A stretch of DNA of 13,030 nt from the NCBI GenBank assembly GCA_017520105.1, contig JAFWRL010000193.1, positions 1 to 13,030 on the forward strand. Reading direction: 5' to 3'. The notes under the pieces are model-generated. The model was not told the DNA's origin. It saw nothing but the letters and a program-made list of their open reading frames with translations, and made no database searches. Within the stretch, counting starts at the first letter, position 1; every line of letters starts with the position of its first letter. Made by a program: the position numbers and the translations under genes. The DNA comes from Fibrobacter sp. (GTDB taxonomy: Bacteria; Fibrobacterota; Fibrobacteria; Fibrobacterales; Fibrobacteraceae). Shown here piece after piece: positions 1 to 7,764 of this stretch.

Positions 1-1787
1 CCGTGAACGCTGGCGGCCTCGGCATGCTCGCGATTGGCGTGGGCGGTGCAGACGCCGTGGACGCCATGGTCGGCCTCCCGTGGGAACTCAAGTACCCGAA
101 GATGATCGGCGTGAAGCTCACCGGCAAGCTCCAGGGCTTCGCAACCGCCAAGGACATCATCCTCAAGCTCGCAGGCATTCTCACTGTTAAGGGTGGCACC
201 AACGCCATTATCGAATACTTCGGCGAAGGCGCACGCAGCCTCTCCGCTACCGGCAAGGCAACGATTGCCAACATGGGTGCCGAAGTGGGCGCCACCTGCT
301 CCACCTTCAGCTACGACGATTCCATGAGCCGCTACCTCAAGGTCACCGGCCGCGCCGACGTTGCCGCCGCCGCCAACAAGATCGCAGAACACCTCAAGGC
401 CGACCCCGAAGTCGAAGCCAACCCGGAAAAGTATTTTGACCGCGTCGTGGAAATCAACCTGAGCGAACTCGTGCCGCACTTCAACGGCCCGTTCAGCCCG
501 GACCGCGCCTACGCCGTGACCGACATGGCCGAAAGCCTCAAGGCCACCGAAACCAAGCCGGAATCTACTCCGGTCGTAAGCGCCGCCCTCATCGGTAGCT
601 GCACGAACTCCAGCTACGAAGACCTCTTCATGGCCGCGAACATGATCAAGCAGGCCCTCGCTAAGGGTCTCAGCCCGAAGTGCCCGCTCCTCATCAACCC
701 GGGTTCCGAACAGGTGCGCTACACCGCCGAACGCGACGGCCTCATCGACTTGTTCAAGCAGTTCGGCGCCACCATCATGACGAACGCCTGCGGCCCTTGC
801 ATTGGCCGTTGGGACCGTGCCGGTGCCGACAAGAAGGAACTCAACACGATTGTTCACAGCTTTAACCGCAACTTTGCCAAGCGCGCCGACGGCAACCCGA
901 ACACGCACGCCTTCGTGGCAAGCCCGCTCATGGCCGTGATCGCCGCCCTCTCTGGCGACATCCGCTTCAACCCGATGACCGACACCCTCGTGAACAACGA
1001 AGGTAAGGCCGTGAAGCTCGACCCGCCGGAACAGTGCGAACTCCCGCCGAAGGGCTTCGAAGTCAAGGACGCCGGCTACCAGGCTCCTGCCGAAGACGGT
1101 TCCAAGATTACCATTTCCATCAACCCGGAAAGCAAGCGCCTCCAAGCTCTCGCTCCGTTCGCGGCCTGGGACGGCAAGGACATCGCCGGCGCCCCGCTCC
1201 TCATCAAGGCGAAGGGCAAGTGCACCACCGACCACATTTCCATGGCCGGTCCGTGGCTCAACTACCGCGGTCACCTCGAAAACATTTCGAACAACATGCT
1301 CATCGGCGCCGTGAACGCTTTCAACGGCGAAACGAACAAGGTCCTCTGCCAGTGCGGTGAATACAAGGAAGTCCCCGAACTTGCCAAGATTTACAAGGCC
1401 AAGGGCACGGGCTCCATCGTGATCGGTGACGAAAACTATGGTGAAGGCTCCAGCCGCGAACACGCTGCCATGGAACCGCGCTTCCTCGGTGTGAAGGCCG
1501 TGATCGTGAAGAGCTTCGCCCGCATTCACGAAACGAACCTCAAGAAGCAGGGCATGCTCGCCCTCACCTTCAAGAACGCCGCCGACTACGACAAGATCCA
1601 GGAACAGGACGTGTTCGACATCGTTGGCCTCACCAAGTTCGCCCCGGGTTCCGAGTTCACGCTCGTTGCCCACCACAAGGATGGCTCCGTCGATAACATC
1701 GCCCTCAGCCACACCTACAACGAACAGCAGTGGGCTTGGTTCAAGGCAGGTTCGGCCCTCAACCTCATCCGCGCGAACAACAAGTAA
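1..1787 (+). CDS. acn: Aconitate hydratase, mitochondrial-type (5' end cut by window edge)
   Basis: Interconverts citrate and isocitrate through cis-aconitate in the cytoplasmic TCA cycle, using a [4Fe-4S] cluster. About 594 codons are visible. The family is about 750-780 residues, so roughly 160 N-terminal residues lie left of the window. The GTG at position 3 is an internal codon before the conserved NAGGLG segment, not a start. The three cluster cysteines are present: SCTNSS (Cys at visible residue 200) and ACGPCIGRW (Cys 263 and 266). The 63-residue spacing from the first to the second matches mitochondrial aconitase. The C-terminal swivel domain has [25 protein letters not shown] (483-487 = SSREH) and [14 protein letters not shown]. 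The text follows the mitochondrial enzyme more closely than AcnA/IRP1 or AcnB. Codon use is strongly biased to CTC, AAG, ATC and GCC, suggesting high expression. An intrinsic terminator follows. Confidence 0.96.
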   Translation, partial: VNAGGLGMLAIGVGGADAVDAMVGLPWELKYPKMIGVKLTGKLQGFATAKDIILKLAGILTVKGGTNAIIEYFGEGARSLSATGKATIANMGAEVGATCSTFSYDDSMSRYLKVTGRADVAAAANKIAEHLKADPEVEANPEKYFDRVVEINLSELVPHFNGPFSPDRAYAVTDMAESLKATETKPESTPVVSAALIGSCTNSSYEDLFMAANMIKQALAKGLSPKCPLLINPGSEQVRYTAERDGLIDLFKQFGATIMTNACGPCIGRWDRAGADKKELNTIVHSFNRNFAKRADGNPNTHAFVASPLMAVIAALSGDIRFNPMTDTLVNNEGKAVKLDPPEQCELPPKGFEVKDAGYQAPAEDGSKITISINPESKRLQALAPFAAWDGKDIAGAPLLIKAKGKCTTDHISMAGPWLNYRGHLENISNNMLIGAVNAFNGETNKVLCQCGEYKEVPELAKIYKAKGTGSIVIGDENYGEGSSREHAAMEPRFLGVKAVIVKSFARIHETNLKKQGMLALTFKNAADYDKIQEQDVFDIVGLTKFAPGSEFTLVAHHKDGSVDNIALSHTYNEQQWAWFKAGSALNLIRANNK

Positions 1788-1791
1788 TGTC

Positions 1792-1830
1792 GTCATCCTG
1801 AGCAGCCGCAAGGTTGCGAAGGACCCAGTC
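1792..1830 (+). repeat. GTCATCC-type intergenic repeat
   Basis: Begins GTCATCCTGAG five bases after the aconitase stop and ends GAAGGACCCAGTC. The middle can form a small CGCA-aggt-TGCG hairpin. Related copies lie at 7430 and 7545, where the end reads GAAGGATC. Here the terminal GGAT has drifted to GGAC, so the closing ATCC/GGAT stem is weakened. It sits between the stop codon and the terminator and would be part of the 3' UTR. Confidence 0.65.
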
Positions 1831-1837
1831 AATTTAG

Positions 1838-1866
1838 CGCAGACTCCCCGGAGCCTGCGTTTTTTT
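1838..1866 (+). terminator. Intrinsic terminator of the aconitase gene
   Basis: CGCAG/CTGCG (1838-1842 with 1855-1859), one A-C mismatch, then CTC/GAG with a four-base loop CCCG. A run of seven T (1860-1866) follows directly. The position 50 bases after the stop codon and the orientation fit termination of the aconitase transcript. Confidence 0.85.
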
Positions 1867-1893
1867 ATTCCCCTCACATAACATTTTTCAAAG

Positions 1894-1921
1894 TTGCCAC
1901 GTTTCAAGAAATAATTAAATT
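1894..1921 (+). promoter_or_regulatory. Possible promoter for the transporter pair
   Basis: TTGCCA (1894-1899) and TAAATT (1916-1921) are separated by 16 bases, in the AT-rich gap between the aconitase terminator and the transporter start. The match to a sigma-70 consensus is moderate, and promoter consensus in this lineage is uncertain. A terminator upstream makes a promoter in this gap likely, but the exact site is a guess. Confidence 0.3.
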
Positions 1922-1967
1922 TATCTTGATTCTCACGGAGCGACGCTCAAATTCTAGGAAAATGAAC

Positions 1968-3650
1968 ATGGCAAACAATCGTGAAAACTGGGGTTCCAAA
2001 CTCGGAGTCATTCTCGCTGTCGCAGGTTCGGCAGTCGGGCTCGGCAACTTTCTCCGATTCCCCGTGCAAGCGGCTACAAATGGCGGCGGTGCTTTCATCA
2101 TCCCCTACCTCATCGCGTTTGTGTTCCTCGGAATTCCACTCGCGTGGATTGAATGGACGCTGGGCCGTTACGCCGGTTACCACAACTACGGCACCTCCCC
2201 AAGCACATACCATGTGATTTTCCATAAGAAAAAATGGGCAAAGTACTTGGGCTCGCTAGGGCTACTCCCGCCGATTTTCATCATTTTCTACTACGGATTC
2301 ATCCAGTCGTGGATTTTGGCGTTCGCGTTCTATTCGGCGACGGGCACGTTGATGGACGTTGTTGCACAAGGACCCGAAAGGATGAAGGAATTCTTCGGCA
2401 ACTACATCATGCTCAAAACCTGCGTCGGAGGCTTCCCGGTAGCGATTATATTCTTCCTGATTACTTTTGCGGCGAACATGGTGGTGCTTTCGTTCGGCGT
2501 GCGCAAAGGCATTGAACGTGCGAACAAGATTTGCATGCCGATTCTCTTGATTCTAGGCCTCGTGCTGGTGGTGCGCGTGCTCACGCTCCCGGGCATCGGC
2601 AAAGGTCTCGCGTTCATGTGGAACCCGGACCTCTCCGAACTCGCAAGCCCCAAGGTATGGATGGCGGCAGCAGGCCAGGTATTCTTTACCATGAGCCTTG
2701 GCATGGCCATCATCTTCTGCTACGCGAGCTACCTCAAGCCGAAAGAGGACCTCGTGCTTTCTTCGCTCACGGCTAGCGCCACGAACGGATTTGCCGAAGT
2801 GATTATCGGCGGTACGGTTGTAATCCCGATGGCAGTGCTTATCGCAGGCGCGAACATCGAGGAATGCGCGAAGCTCGGCACGTTCGGGCTTGGATTCCAG
2901 ACGATGCCGTACGTTTTCGGAACGCTCCCGCTCGGAGGCCTTCTCCAGACAGTTTGGTTCGCCATGCTGTTCTTCGCGGGCATCACAAGCGCAATTTCGA
3001 TTATCCAGCCGCTCATCAGTTTCTGCGAAGACGACCTCAAGTTTACACGTAAAAAGTCCGTCACGACAGTCAGCACGATTACGTTTATCGGTAGCCTCAC
3101 CGCCATCTTCGGGCTTGCCGCAGGCACCGTCGATGAACTCGACTTCTGGGGCGGTACGTACCTCATCGTGTTCGTAGGCATGATACAAGCAATCCTCTTC
3201 AGCTTTGTACTCGGGCGCCGCAAGGCAAAGGAAGCGCAAGCCAATGGCGATCTCCCTGCCGAAGTGGAATTTGAACCGGGCGAAAACGAAGCCTTCGCGA
3301 CAATGAACGACGGTTCACTCCTCAAGCTCCCACGCTTCTTGCGCCCCATCATCATGTATGTTTGCCCGATTTACCTGATAGTGCTTCTGATTTCGTTCAC
3401 GGCAACGGACGGTCTCCCGTTCATCACGCTCAGCAATGTCGATCCGAACGCTACCGTTGAATTCCTCGGACACACGTTCCCGCAAGTCGGATTCACGTGG
3501 GCATTCCGCGGATTTTTGTTCGTACTGTTCGTGCTTCTGAACGTCGCCATCGCCTACGCCTGGCGCAAGGGCGGCCCGGCAGAAAAAGGCCGCAGCAAGG
3601 ACATCAAGAAAATGGAAATCGGAAATTCTGACAACGCAGAGGAGGCATAA
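1968..3650 (+). CDS. Neurotransmitter:sodium symporter (NSS/SNF) family amino-acid transporter, LeuT-like
   Basis: Sodium-coupled uptake of an amino acid across the inner membrane. It is 560 residues (LeuT is about 520). The ATG at 1968 is chosen because AGGA at 1956-1959 is 8 bases upstream; the ATG at 1962 would be too close. With this start, numbering over TM1 equals LeuT. TM1 reads AGSAVGLGNFLRFP, with Ala22 and Asn27 as Na1 ligands. TM6 reads FFTMSLGM, keeping the Phe-Thr-x-Ser of the substrate site. TM7 (SATNGFAEV) keeps the Na1 Asn. TM8 (FFAGITSAISIIQP) keeps the Na2 Thr-Ser and the substrate-contacting Ile. TM3 keeps the paired Tyr (FYYGFIQSW). Differences from LeuT at the site are Asn21 to Ser, Glu112 to Gln and Phe259 to Met, so a nonpolar amino acid is likely but the exact one cannot be read. 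A charged cytoplasmic loop before TM11 is longer than in LeuT. It is followed by a tiny gene that probably encodes its partner subunit. Confidence 0.93.
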   Translation: MANNRENWGSKLGVILAVAGSAVGLGNFLRFPVQAATNGGGAFIIPYLIAFVFLGIPLAWIEWTLGRYAGYHNYGTSPSTYHVIFHKKKWAKYLGSLGLLPPIFIIFYYGFIQSWILAFAFYSATGTLMDVVAQGPERMKEFFGNYIMLKTCVGGFPVAIIFFLITFAANMVVLSFGVRKGIERANKICMPILLILGLVLVVRVLTLPGIGKGLAFMWNPDLSELASPKVWMAAAGQVFFTMSLGMAIIFCYASYLKPKEDLVLSSLTASATNGFAEVIIGGTVVIPMAVLIAGANIEECAKLGTFGLGFQTMPYVFGTLPLGGLLQTVWFAMLFFAGITSAISIIQPLISFCEDDLKFTRKKSVTTVSTITFIGSLTAIFGLAAGTVDELDFWGGTYLIVFVGMIQAILFSFVLGRRKAKEAQANGDLPAEVEFEPGENEAFATMNDGSLLKLPRFLRPIIMYVCPIYLIVLLISFTATDGLPFITLSNVDPNATVEFLGHTFPQVGFTWAFRGFLFVLFVLLNVAIAYAWRKGGPAEKGRSKDIKKMEIGNSDNAEEA

Positions 3651-3652
3651 CC

Positions 3653-3757
3653 ATGGACGCTGAATTTACAACTGGCGGGCTCGTTTTCATGATTTGCGCC
3701 TGGGGCGCCATCACGGGACTCTGCGCATTCTGCTTCTACAAAGTATTCAAGAAATAA
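3653..3757 (+). CDS. 34-residue single-helix membrane protein, probable MetS-like small subunit of the NSS transporter
   Basis: A 34-codon ORF starting two bases after the transporter stop. Its ribosome binding site, GAGGAGG (3639-3645), lies within the last codons of the transporter gene, 7 bases from the ATG. This is one of the strongest such sites in the window, so translation is credible. The peptide has a short acidic start (MDAEF), one hydrophobic helix of about 20 residues including MICAWGAITGLCAFCFYKVF, and ends in Lys-Lys. That predicts an outside N terminus and cytoplasmic C terminus by the positive-inside rule. NSS transporters of the MetPS kind (Corynebacterium MetP with MetS) need a small membrane subunit encoded next to them. 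The location, size and topology fit that role. The sequence itself is too short for firm homology. Confidence 0.75.
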   Translation: MDAEFTTGGLVFMICAWGAITGLCAFCFYKVFKK

Positions 3758-3759
3758 AT

Positions 3760-3790
3760 AGTAGACAGTAGGAAGTTAGAAGTAGGAAGA
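3760..3790. repeat. Purine-rich GTAGGAAGT low-complexity repeat
   Basis: Imperfect repeats of GTAG(A/G)A and AGTAGGAAG start three bases after the stop of the small membrane protein gene. A closely similar tract is at 8766-8795, next to another repeat hairpin. It is full of TAG triplets and shows no coding potential. The function is unknown. Confidence 0.6.
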
Positions 3791-3793
3791 ATC

Positions 3794-3819
3794 GTCATTG
3801 CGAGCGAAGCGAAGCAATC
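3794..3819 (+). repeat. GTCATTGC-type intergenic repeat
   Basis: Starts GTCATTGCGAGCGAAG and ends GAAGCAATC. ATTGC at the left pairs with GCAAT at the right, enclosing a GAGCGAAGCGAA loop. Repeats of this wording are common between genes in many unrelated bacteria (from memory). No protein is encoded. It lies between the GTAGGAAG tract and the terminator hairpin at 3845. Confidence 0.7.
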
Positions 3820-3844
3820 TATTCTTCAATAAATCAAACATGTC

Positions 3845-3876
3845 ATGCCCGCCTCCGCGCGGGCATCTCCTTTTTT
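3845..3876 (+). terminator. GTCATGCCC-type hairpin acting as terminator of the transporter operon
   Basis: ATGCCCGC (3845-3852) pairs perfectly with GCGGGCAT (3859-3866) around the loop CTCCGC. CTCC and six T (3871-3876) follow. It has the form of an intrinsic terminator and the correct orientation for the transporter and small-subunit genes. It is also a member of the repeat family seen at 7630 and 8810, so the repeat seems to have been co-opted as a terminator. Confidence 0.75.
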
Positions 3877-3894
3877 GCCTCCACTAATCATTAC

Positions 3895-3900
3895 TATATT
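3895..3900 (+). promoter_or_regulatory. TATATT box, possible -10 upstream of the lplT-aas gene
   Basis: TATATT occurs in the AT-rich stretch directly after the terminator at 3845-3876. The same hexamer precedes the RidA-like gene at 7759-7764. No convincing -35 element is visible, and the leader to the gene start would be about 90 bases. Assignment is tentative. Confidence 0.25.
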
Positions 3901-3994
3901 TACCCCAACATTTTGGTAACTTTTTATTTCGAAAGGACAATTTCAAGTCTTTAGAGACGCGTTCGCTAAAGGCAAATTGAATGTTACAAACTTT

Positions 3995-6900
3995 ATGAAA
4001 CGCACATTACACTCTGGCGAGATTCCCTATTACATCGCGGTATTTTTTAGTTCTTTTACACAGTTGGGCTTGTTCATCCATTTTCAACGCTGGATAACAT
4101 TCAATTCCGAAGGAACACGATTCTTTTGGCTGAGCCTACTCCTTCAGTTCGCCATGTTCTCGCCAAGCATCATCATGATGCATGTCGCAAGCTATTTTGC
4201 CGGACGCTACCCCAAGAGCAAGGTCATGGGTTGGACCTCTATCGGCATGGCCATTTCCGTTTTGTTGATAGCGTTCTTCTTTGGCGATAGACTCGACTTT
4301 GGCGCTTTTGCACTCTTGTTCCTTTATGGTATATTCCTGTCCATTTTCAATCCCGCCCAAATCGGCCTCATGAAGGAAATTACGGACGGGAGCAATCTTA
4401 TTAAAATCAACGCGATGCACTTGATTTTGATGGCGCTGAGCATAACCATAATTTCAGCACTCACCTTCGACTACAGTCCCAACGACAACTCGAGCATCAG
4501 CTACACTCTTCTCCCCTTCATTCTTTCGGGAGTCGCGCTTATCCCGGCAATTTCGTCATTCTGCATCCGCATCAACAAGCAGAACAAATTCCTGAAGCTC
4601 CGCTCCCCCAGACGCAACTTTTCTTCCACTTGGTCAAACCCCATGCTCAGGCTCTCGATGCTTGGCATTGCGGCTTTTTGGGGCGTCACGCAGTTCATCA
4701 TCATGATTTCGCAAAACATGACGGGAACGCAGAACACGACACTTTTCCAGTGGACGTTTATCTTTACCGGTATCGCCTACATCATCGGCGCCATCAGTGC
4801 TGCAAAATCTTCCAAAAACTTTGTTGAAACAGGGCTCATCCCCATCGCGGCCATTGCAACATCCATCACGATGGTCGTGACGCCGTTCATCAACAACCAA
4901 TACATTCTTGCTTGTCTCTATGCGTTCATCGCATTCTGGGCGGGTTCCGCGTTCGTCATTCTCCGCACGGTCATCCAGAACGTCACGCGTCCTGACACTT
5001 CGGGCCGCATCCACGCCGTGTCGTTCATGATCCAGATGACATTCCTGTTCGTGCTGCTCGGTTTCCAAGTCATCCTCTTCCTCATGACAGAGTTGAGTCT
5101 CCACAAGCAGTTGTTCTTCCTCGCCGTGATTCTCGCACTCACGTTCGTGTTCACGCTCAAGCGAACCCCGATGACGCTCCTGCGCGCAGGGCTCCGTTTC
5201 GCATTCGCGTTCGTATTCCGCTACAAAGTTAAGGTTCATGGCGTGCAGAACATTCCCGAATCCGGACCGCTTCTTTTGGTGGGGCCGCACTTCAGCTTTA
5301 TTGACTGGGCTGTGCTCCAGATGGCAAGCCCTCGCCCGCTCCTCATCGCGAGTAACAGGAACACCTTTGCGGACTGGTACCTGCGCTGGCTTTCGCATGG
5401 CAAATCGCTCATCAACATCAACCGCCGAGACCCGAGCGAAGCCATGGAAAAGATTCACGAAGCGCTCCTCAAGGGCGAAGTGGTCGTCATCTTCCCCGAA
5501 GGCGAAGTTTCGAAGACCCCGTTTGTTTCCAAGTTCTCGCTGGACTACTCCAAGGCTATCGAAGGCACCGAAGCGCAAATCGTGCCGTTCTACATACAAG
5601 GTCTCTGGGGCAGCCGCTATAGCCACGCTTCGGAAAGCGTGAACCGCCCGCAGTATTTCAACCGTGTCATCAGTGTCGGATTTGGCAAGGCGATGCCCGC
5701 CACCACCCCCGAAAACGTCATCCGCAAGGACCTGCAAATTTTAGGGACCGACATCTGGAACATCGCGATGGACCACTCCGCAAGCATCGTCCCGCTTTGG
5801 TACCGTGCGATGCGCAAGCGCCGTTCTCGCCCGATTTTGATTGACCCGGCCGGCCGCCACGTGAATGGTTACGAAATGATTCGCCTCTGCCACCACTTCG
5901 GCAAAAAAATCAAATCGCTCACCAGAAACGACCAGAATGTAGGCTTCATGCTCCCCACGAGCCGCGACGCCGCTCTCGGCATTATGTCAATTCTCGGTTG
6001 CGGAAAGACGACGGTCAACTTGAACTACACCTCGCCTGTCGATACGCTCATCGGCTGCATCGACAAGGCCGAACTTTCGACAATCGTCACATCCCGTGCC
6101 TTCTTCGACAAGCTCTGCGGCAAGAACCCGGACTTCAAGCAGCTCGCCGACAAATGCCAGATGTTCTACATTGACGAAGAAGAACAAAAGATCAGCACAT
6201 TCTGCCGACTCATCGAAGCCTTCATCGTCTTTGCGTTCCCCAAAAAGCTTTTGAGAGACCTCTGGTTTACGACGGCCAAGTTAAGCGACGACGCCGTCAT
6301 CTTGTTCAGTTCAGGCTCCGAAGGGCACCCCAAGGGTGTGGAACTCACGCACAAGAACGTGATTGCAAACGCACAGCAAGGCGACCATATCATCAGGCTT
6401 CGCCGCACCGACCTGATGACCGACATTCTACCGCTATTCCATTCGTTCGGCTTCACGATGACGTTCATGATGCCCCTCTTGGATGGCGTTCCGATAGTGC
6501 TCTGCCCGGACCCGACCGACATCAAGACGCTCGCCCGTGTTTGCGCTGAATACAAGGCAAGCATCCTCATGGGAACGCCGACGTTCCTCCGCGCCATCGC
6601 CATCAACCGCTGGGTCCACCCGATGTGCCTCGACTCCCTGCGTTACGTCATTGCCGGAGCCGAAAAACTCCGCCCCGAAATGCGAGAAACATTCAAGCTC
6701 AAGTTCGGCAAGGATATTTACGAAGGCTACGGCTGCACGGAACTCACGCCGCTGGCAACGCTCAACGCCCCGAACGTTTTGCTGGACGACTTCTTGACGA
6801 TGGAAAAATGCTGTGATCCATCGAGTATCGGAATGATTGTACCCGGTTCAACAGGCGCTATCATCAACCCCGAAACAAACGAGTTCTTGGCCCCGGGCGA

Positions 6901-7393
6901 AGAAGGCATGCTCGTCGTGACAGGCCCGCAAGTCATGAAGGGGTACCTCAGAGACGAAACAAAGACCGATGCTGTCGTTATCGAAATCGACGGTCGCCGT
7001 TGGTACAAGACCGGCGACAAGTGCACCATCACCGAAGACGGATTTATCAAGATTCTCGGTCGCTACAGCCGCTTCGCGAAGCTCGGCGGCGAAATGATTT
7101 CGCTCACCGCAGTGGAACTCCGCATTGCCGAAACAGGCATCATGGGCGAACACGAATTCGCCATTACCGCAGTTCCCGATTCCGTCAAGGGCGAACGCAT
7201 CGTGCTTCTTGTTAAAGGCGACAGCAACTGCGATCCCGAAGAAATTTCGAGGAGTCTGCGCAAGTCGGGCATTCCGCCGCTCATGCAGCCGGGTTCCGTA
7301 TTCTGCGTCGAAGCAATCCCGAAGCTCGGGAGCGGCAAGTGGGACTTCAACGGAATGAAAAAACTCGCCACAGAGCTGGTGGAAAAGAAGTAA
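3995..7393 (+). CDS. aas: LplT-PlsC-Aas fusion: lysophospholipid flippase / 2-acyl-GPE acyltransferase / acyl-ACP synthetase
   Basis: Predicted to bring lysophospholipid into the inner leaflet of the inner membrane, activate a fatty acid onto ACP and re-acylate the lysolipid. The order of domains in the 1132 residues is as follows. (1) About 1-395 is a 12-helix MFS domain with an LplT-like stretch, FNPAQIGLMKEITDGSNLIK, from residue 118. (2) About 410-600 is PlsC, with His432-x4-Asp437 (HFSFID) and FPEGE at 500-504. (3) About 630-1132 is an AMP-forming ligase, with SSGSEGHPKG at 772-781, GYGCTE at 911-916, TGD ending at Asp1008, and KLGSGK with the likely catalytic Lys1115. All key residues are intact. 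In E. coli these are two adjacent genes, lplT and aas (about 397 + 719 residues); here they are one chain of matching total length. The start is uncertain. ATG 3995 has no clear ribosome binding site, while a TTG at 3977, preceded by AAAGG, would add six residues. The gene stands alone between two repeat spacers. Confidence 0.95.
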   Translation: MKRTLHSGEIPYYIAVFFSSFTQLGLFIHFQRWITFNSEGTRFFWLSLLLQFAMFSPSIIMMHVASYFAGRYPKSKVMGWTSIGMAISVLLIAFFFGDRLDFGAFALLFLYGIFLSIFNPAQIGLMKEITDGSNLIKINAMHLILMALSITIISALTFDYSPNDNSSISYTLLPFILSGVALIPAISSFCIRINKQNKFLKLRSPRRNFSSTWSNPMLRLSMLGIAAFWGVTQFIIMISQNMTGTQNTTLFQWTFIFTGIAYIIGAISAAKSSKNFVETGLIPIAAIATSITMVVTPFINNQYILACLYAFIAFWAGSAFVILRTVIQNVTRPDTSGRIHAVSFMIQMTFLFVLLGFQVILFLMTELSLHKQLFFLAVILALTFVFTLKRTPMTLLRAGLRFAFAFVFRYKVKVHGVQNIPESGPLLLVGPHFSFIDWAVLQMASPRPLLIASNRNTFADWYLRWLSHGKSLININRRDPSEAMEKIHEALLKGEVVVIFPEGEVSKTPFVSKFSLDYSKAIEGTEAQIVPFYIQGLWGSRYSHASESVNRPQYFNRVISVGFGKAMPATTPENVIRKDLQILGTDIWNIAMDHSASIVPLWYRAMRKRRSRPILIDPAGRHVNGYEMIRLCHHFGKKIKSLTRNDQNVGFMLPTSRDAALGIMSILGCGKTTVNLNYTSPVDTLIGCIDKAELSTIVTSRAFFDKLCGKNPDFKQLADKCQMFYIDEEEQKISTFCRLIEAFIVFAFPKKLLRDLWFTTAKLSDDAVILFSSGSEGHPKGVELTHKNVIANAQQGDHIIRLRRTDLMTDILPLFHSFGFTMTFMMPLLDGVPIVLCPDPTDIKTLARVCAEYKASILMGTPTFLRAIAINRWVHPMCLDSLRYVIAGAEKLRPEMRETFKLKFGKDIYEGYGCTELTPLATLNAPNVLLDDFLTMEKCCDPSSIGMIVPGSTGAIINPETNEFLAPGEEGMLVVTGPQVMKGYLRDETKTDAVVIEIDGRRWYKTGDKCTITEDGFIKILGRYSRFAKLGGEMISLTAVELRIAETGIMGEHEFAITAVPDSVKGERIVLLVKGDSNCDPEEISRSLRKSGIPPLMQPGSVFCVEAIPKLGSGKWDFNGMKKLATELVEKK

Positions 7394-7429
7394 ACGCGGC
7401 TGCCGGCTGCGCCGCAGTTGGCGGTTGAC

Positions 7430-7526
7430 GTCATCCTGAGCAAAGGCGTATCGCGCCGAAGTCACTTTGGTCACTTGGGCTTCAGCCCATAGTGATCCAT
7501 GGTCCCCCCTTGCAGGGAGAAGGATC
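7430..7526 (+). repeat. GTCATCC-type repeat with a second hairpin in its loop
   Basis: The left end is GTCATCCTGAG (7430-7440) and the matching right end is GAAGGATC (7519-7526), so ATCC can pair with GGAT around about 80 bases. Between them lies an independent hairpin, 7468-7499: TGG + TCACT + T + GGGC, loop TTCA, GCCC + A + AGTGA + CCA, with single-base bulges. The element at 7545 is the same repeat type without this insert. Confidence 0.6.
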
Positions 7527-7544
7527 TCAAATGTTGAGCATCTT

Positions 7545-7578
7545 GTCATCCTGAGGACCAAAGGGACGAAGGATCCAG
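7545..7578 (+). repeat. GTCATCC-type intergenic repeat, short form
   Basis: Starts GTCATCCTGAG (7545-7555) and ends GAAGGATCCAG (7568-7578). ATCC pairs with GGAT around a short, purine-rich middle. It is the canonical short version of the repeat at 1792 and 7430. Confidence 0.65.
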
Positions 7579-7629
7579 TTACAGTTCGAGATGCCCGCCA
7601 AGTATCTGAATCACGCCCGCGTTAATGTC

Positions 7630-7657
7630 ATGCCCGCCACGTGCGGGCATTTCCTTT
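7630..7657 (+). terminator. GTCATGCCC-type hairpin, likely terminator of the lplT-aas gene
   Basis: ATGCCCGC (7630-7637) and GCGGGCAT (7643-7650) form a perfect 8-bp stem around CACGT, followed by TTCCTTTA. It is preceded by TGTC, as in the other members of the family. The T run is interrupted, so termination may be weaker than at 3845. It lies about 240 bases after the lplT-aas stop. Confidence 0.55.
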
Positions 7658-7758
7658 ATATAAACGCTACTTATAGTCTTAGAATATACCCATTGGCAAA
7701 AATGCGCACGCAGTTTAATTAGCAAGCCATAAACGCCCCAAACGCACTGCAATTATTG

Positions 7759-7764
7759 TATATT
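7759..7764 (+). promoter_or_regulatory. TATATT box, possible -10 of the RidA-like gene
   Basis: TATATT ends 24 bases before the ATG at 7789, which would leave a short leader holding the ribosome binding site AAGGAG (7778-7783). No clear -35 is seen at the usual distance. An alternative with TTGGCA (7693-7698) and TTTAAT (7714-7719) has a short 15-base spacer. Confidence 0.3.

Noticed and set aside
1867..1967. Possible amino-acid riboswitch or attenuator before the transporter
   Set aside because: Only about 100 bases between terminator and start, AT-rich, with just a 4-bp GAGC/GCTC hairpin (1938-1948) and no T run. No known riboswitch core is visible.
2553..3239. A 228-codon open frame on the - strand opposite the transporter
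   Set aside because: Same reason: it is a charged shadow of membrane-helix codons.
3758..3994. Insertion-sequence remnant in the repeat-rich spacer
   Set aside because: No transposase fragment, long inverted repeats or target-site duplication; the repeats are short hairpins.
4634..5737. A 367-codon open frame on the - strand opposite the lplT-aas gene
   Set aside because: The composition is dominated by Glu, Arg, His and Asp, typical of antisense of a hydrophobic protein. It has no ribosome binding site and no family features.
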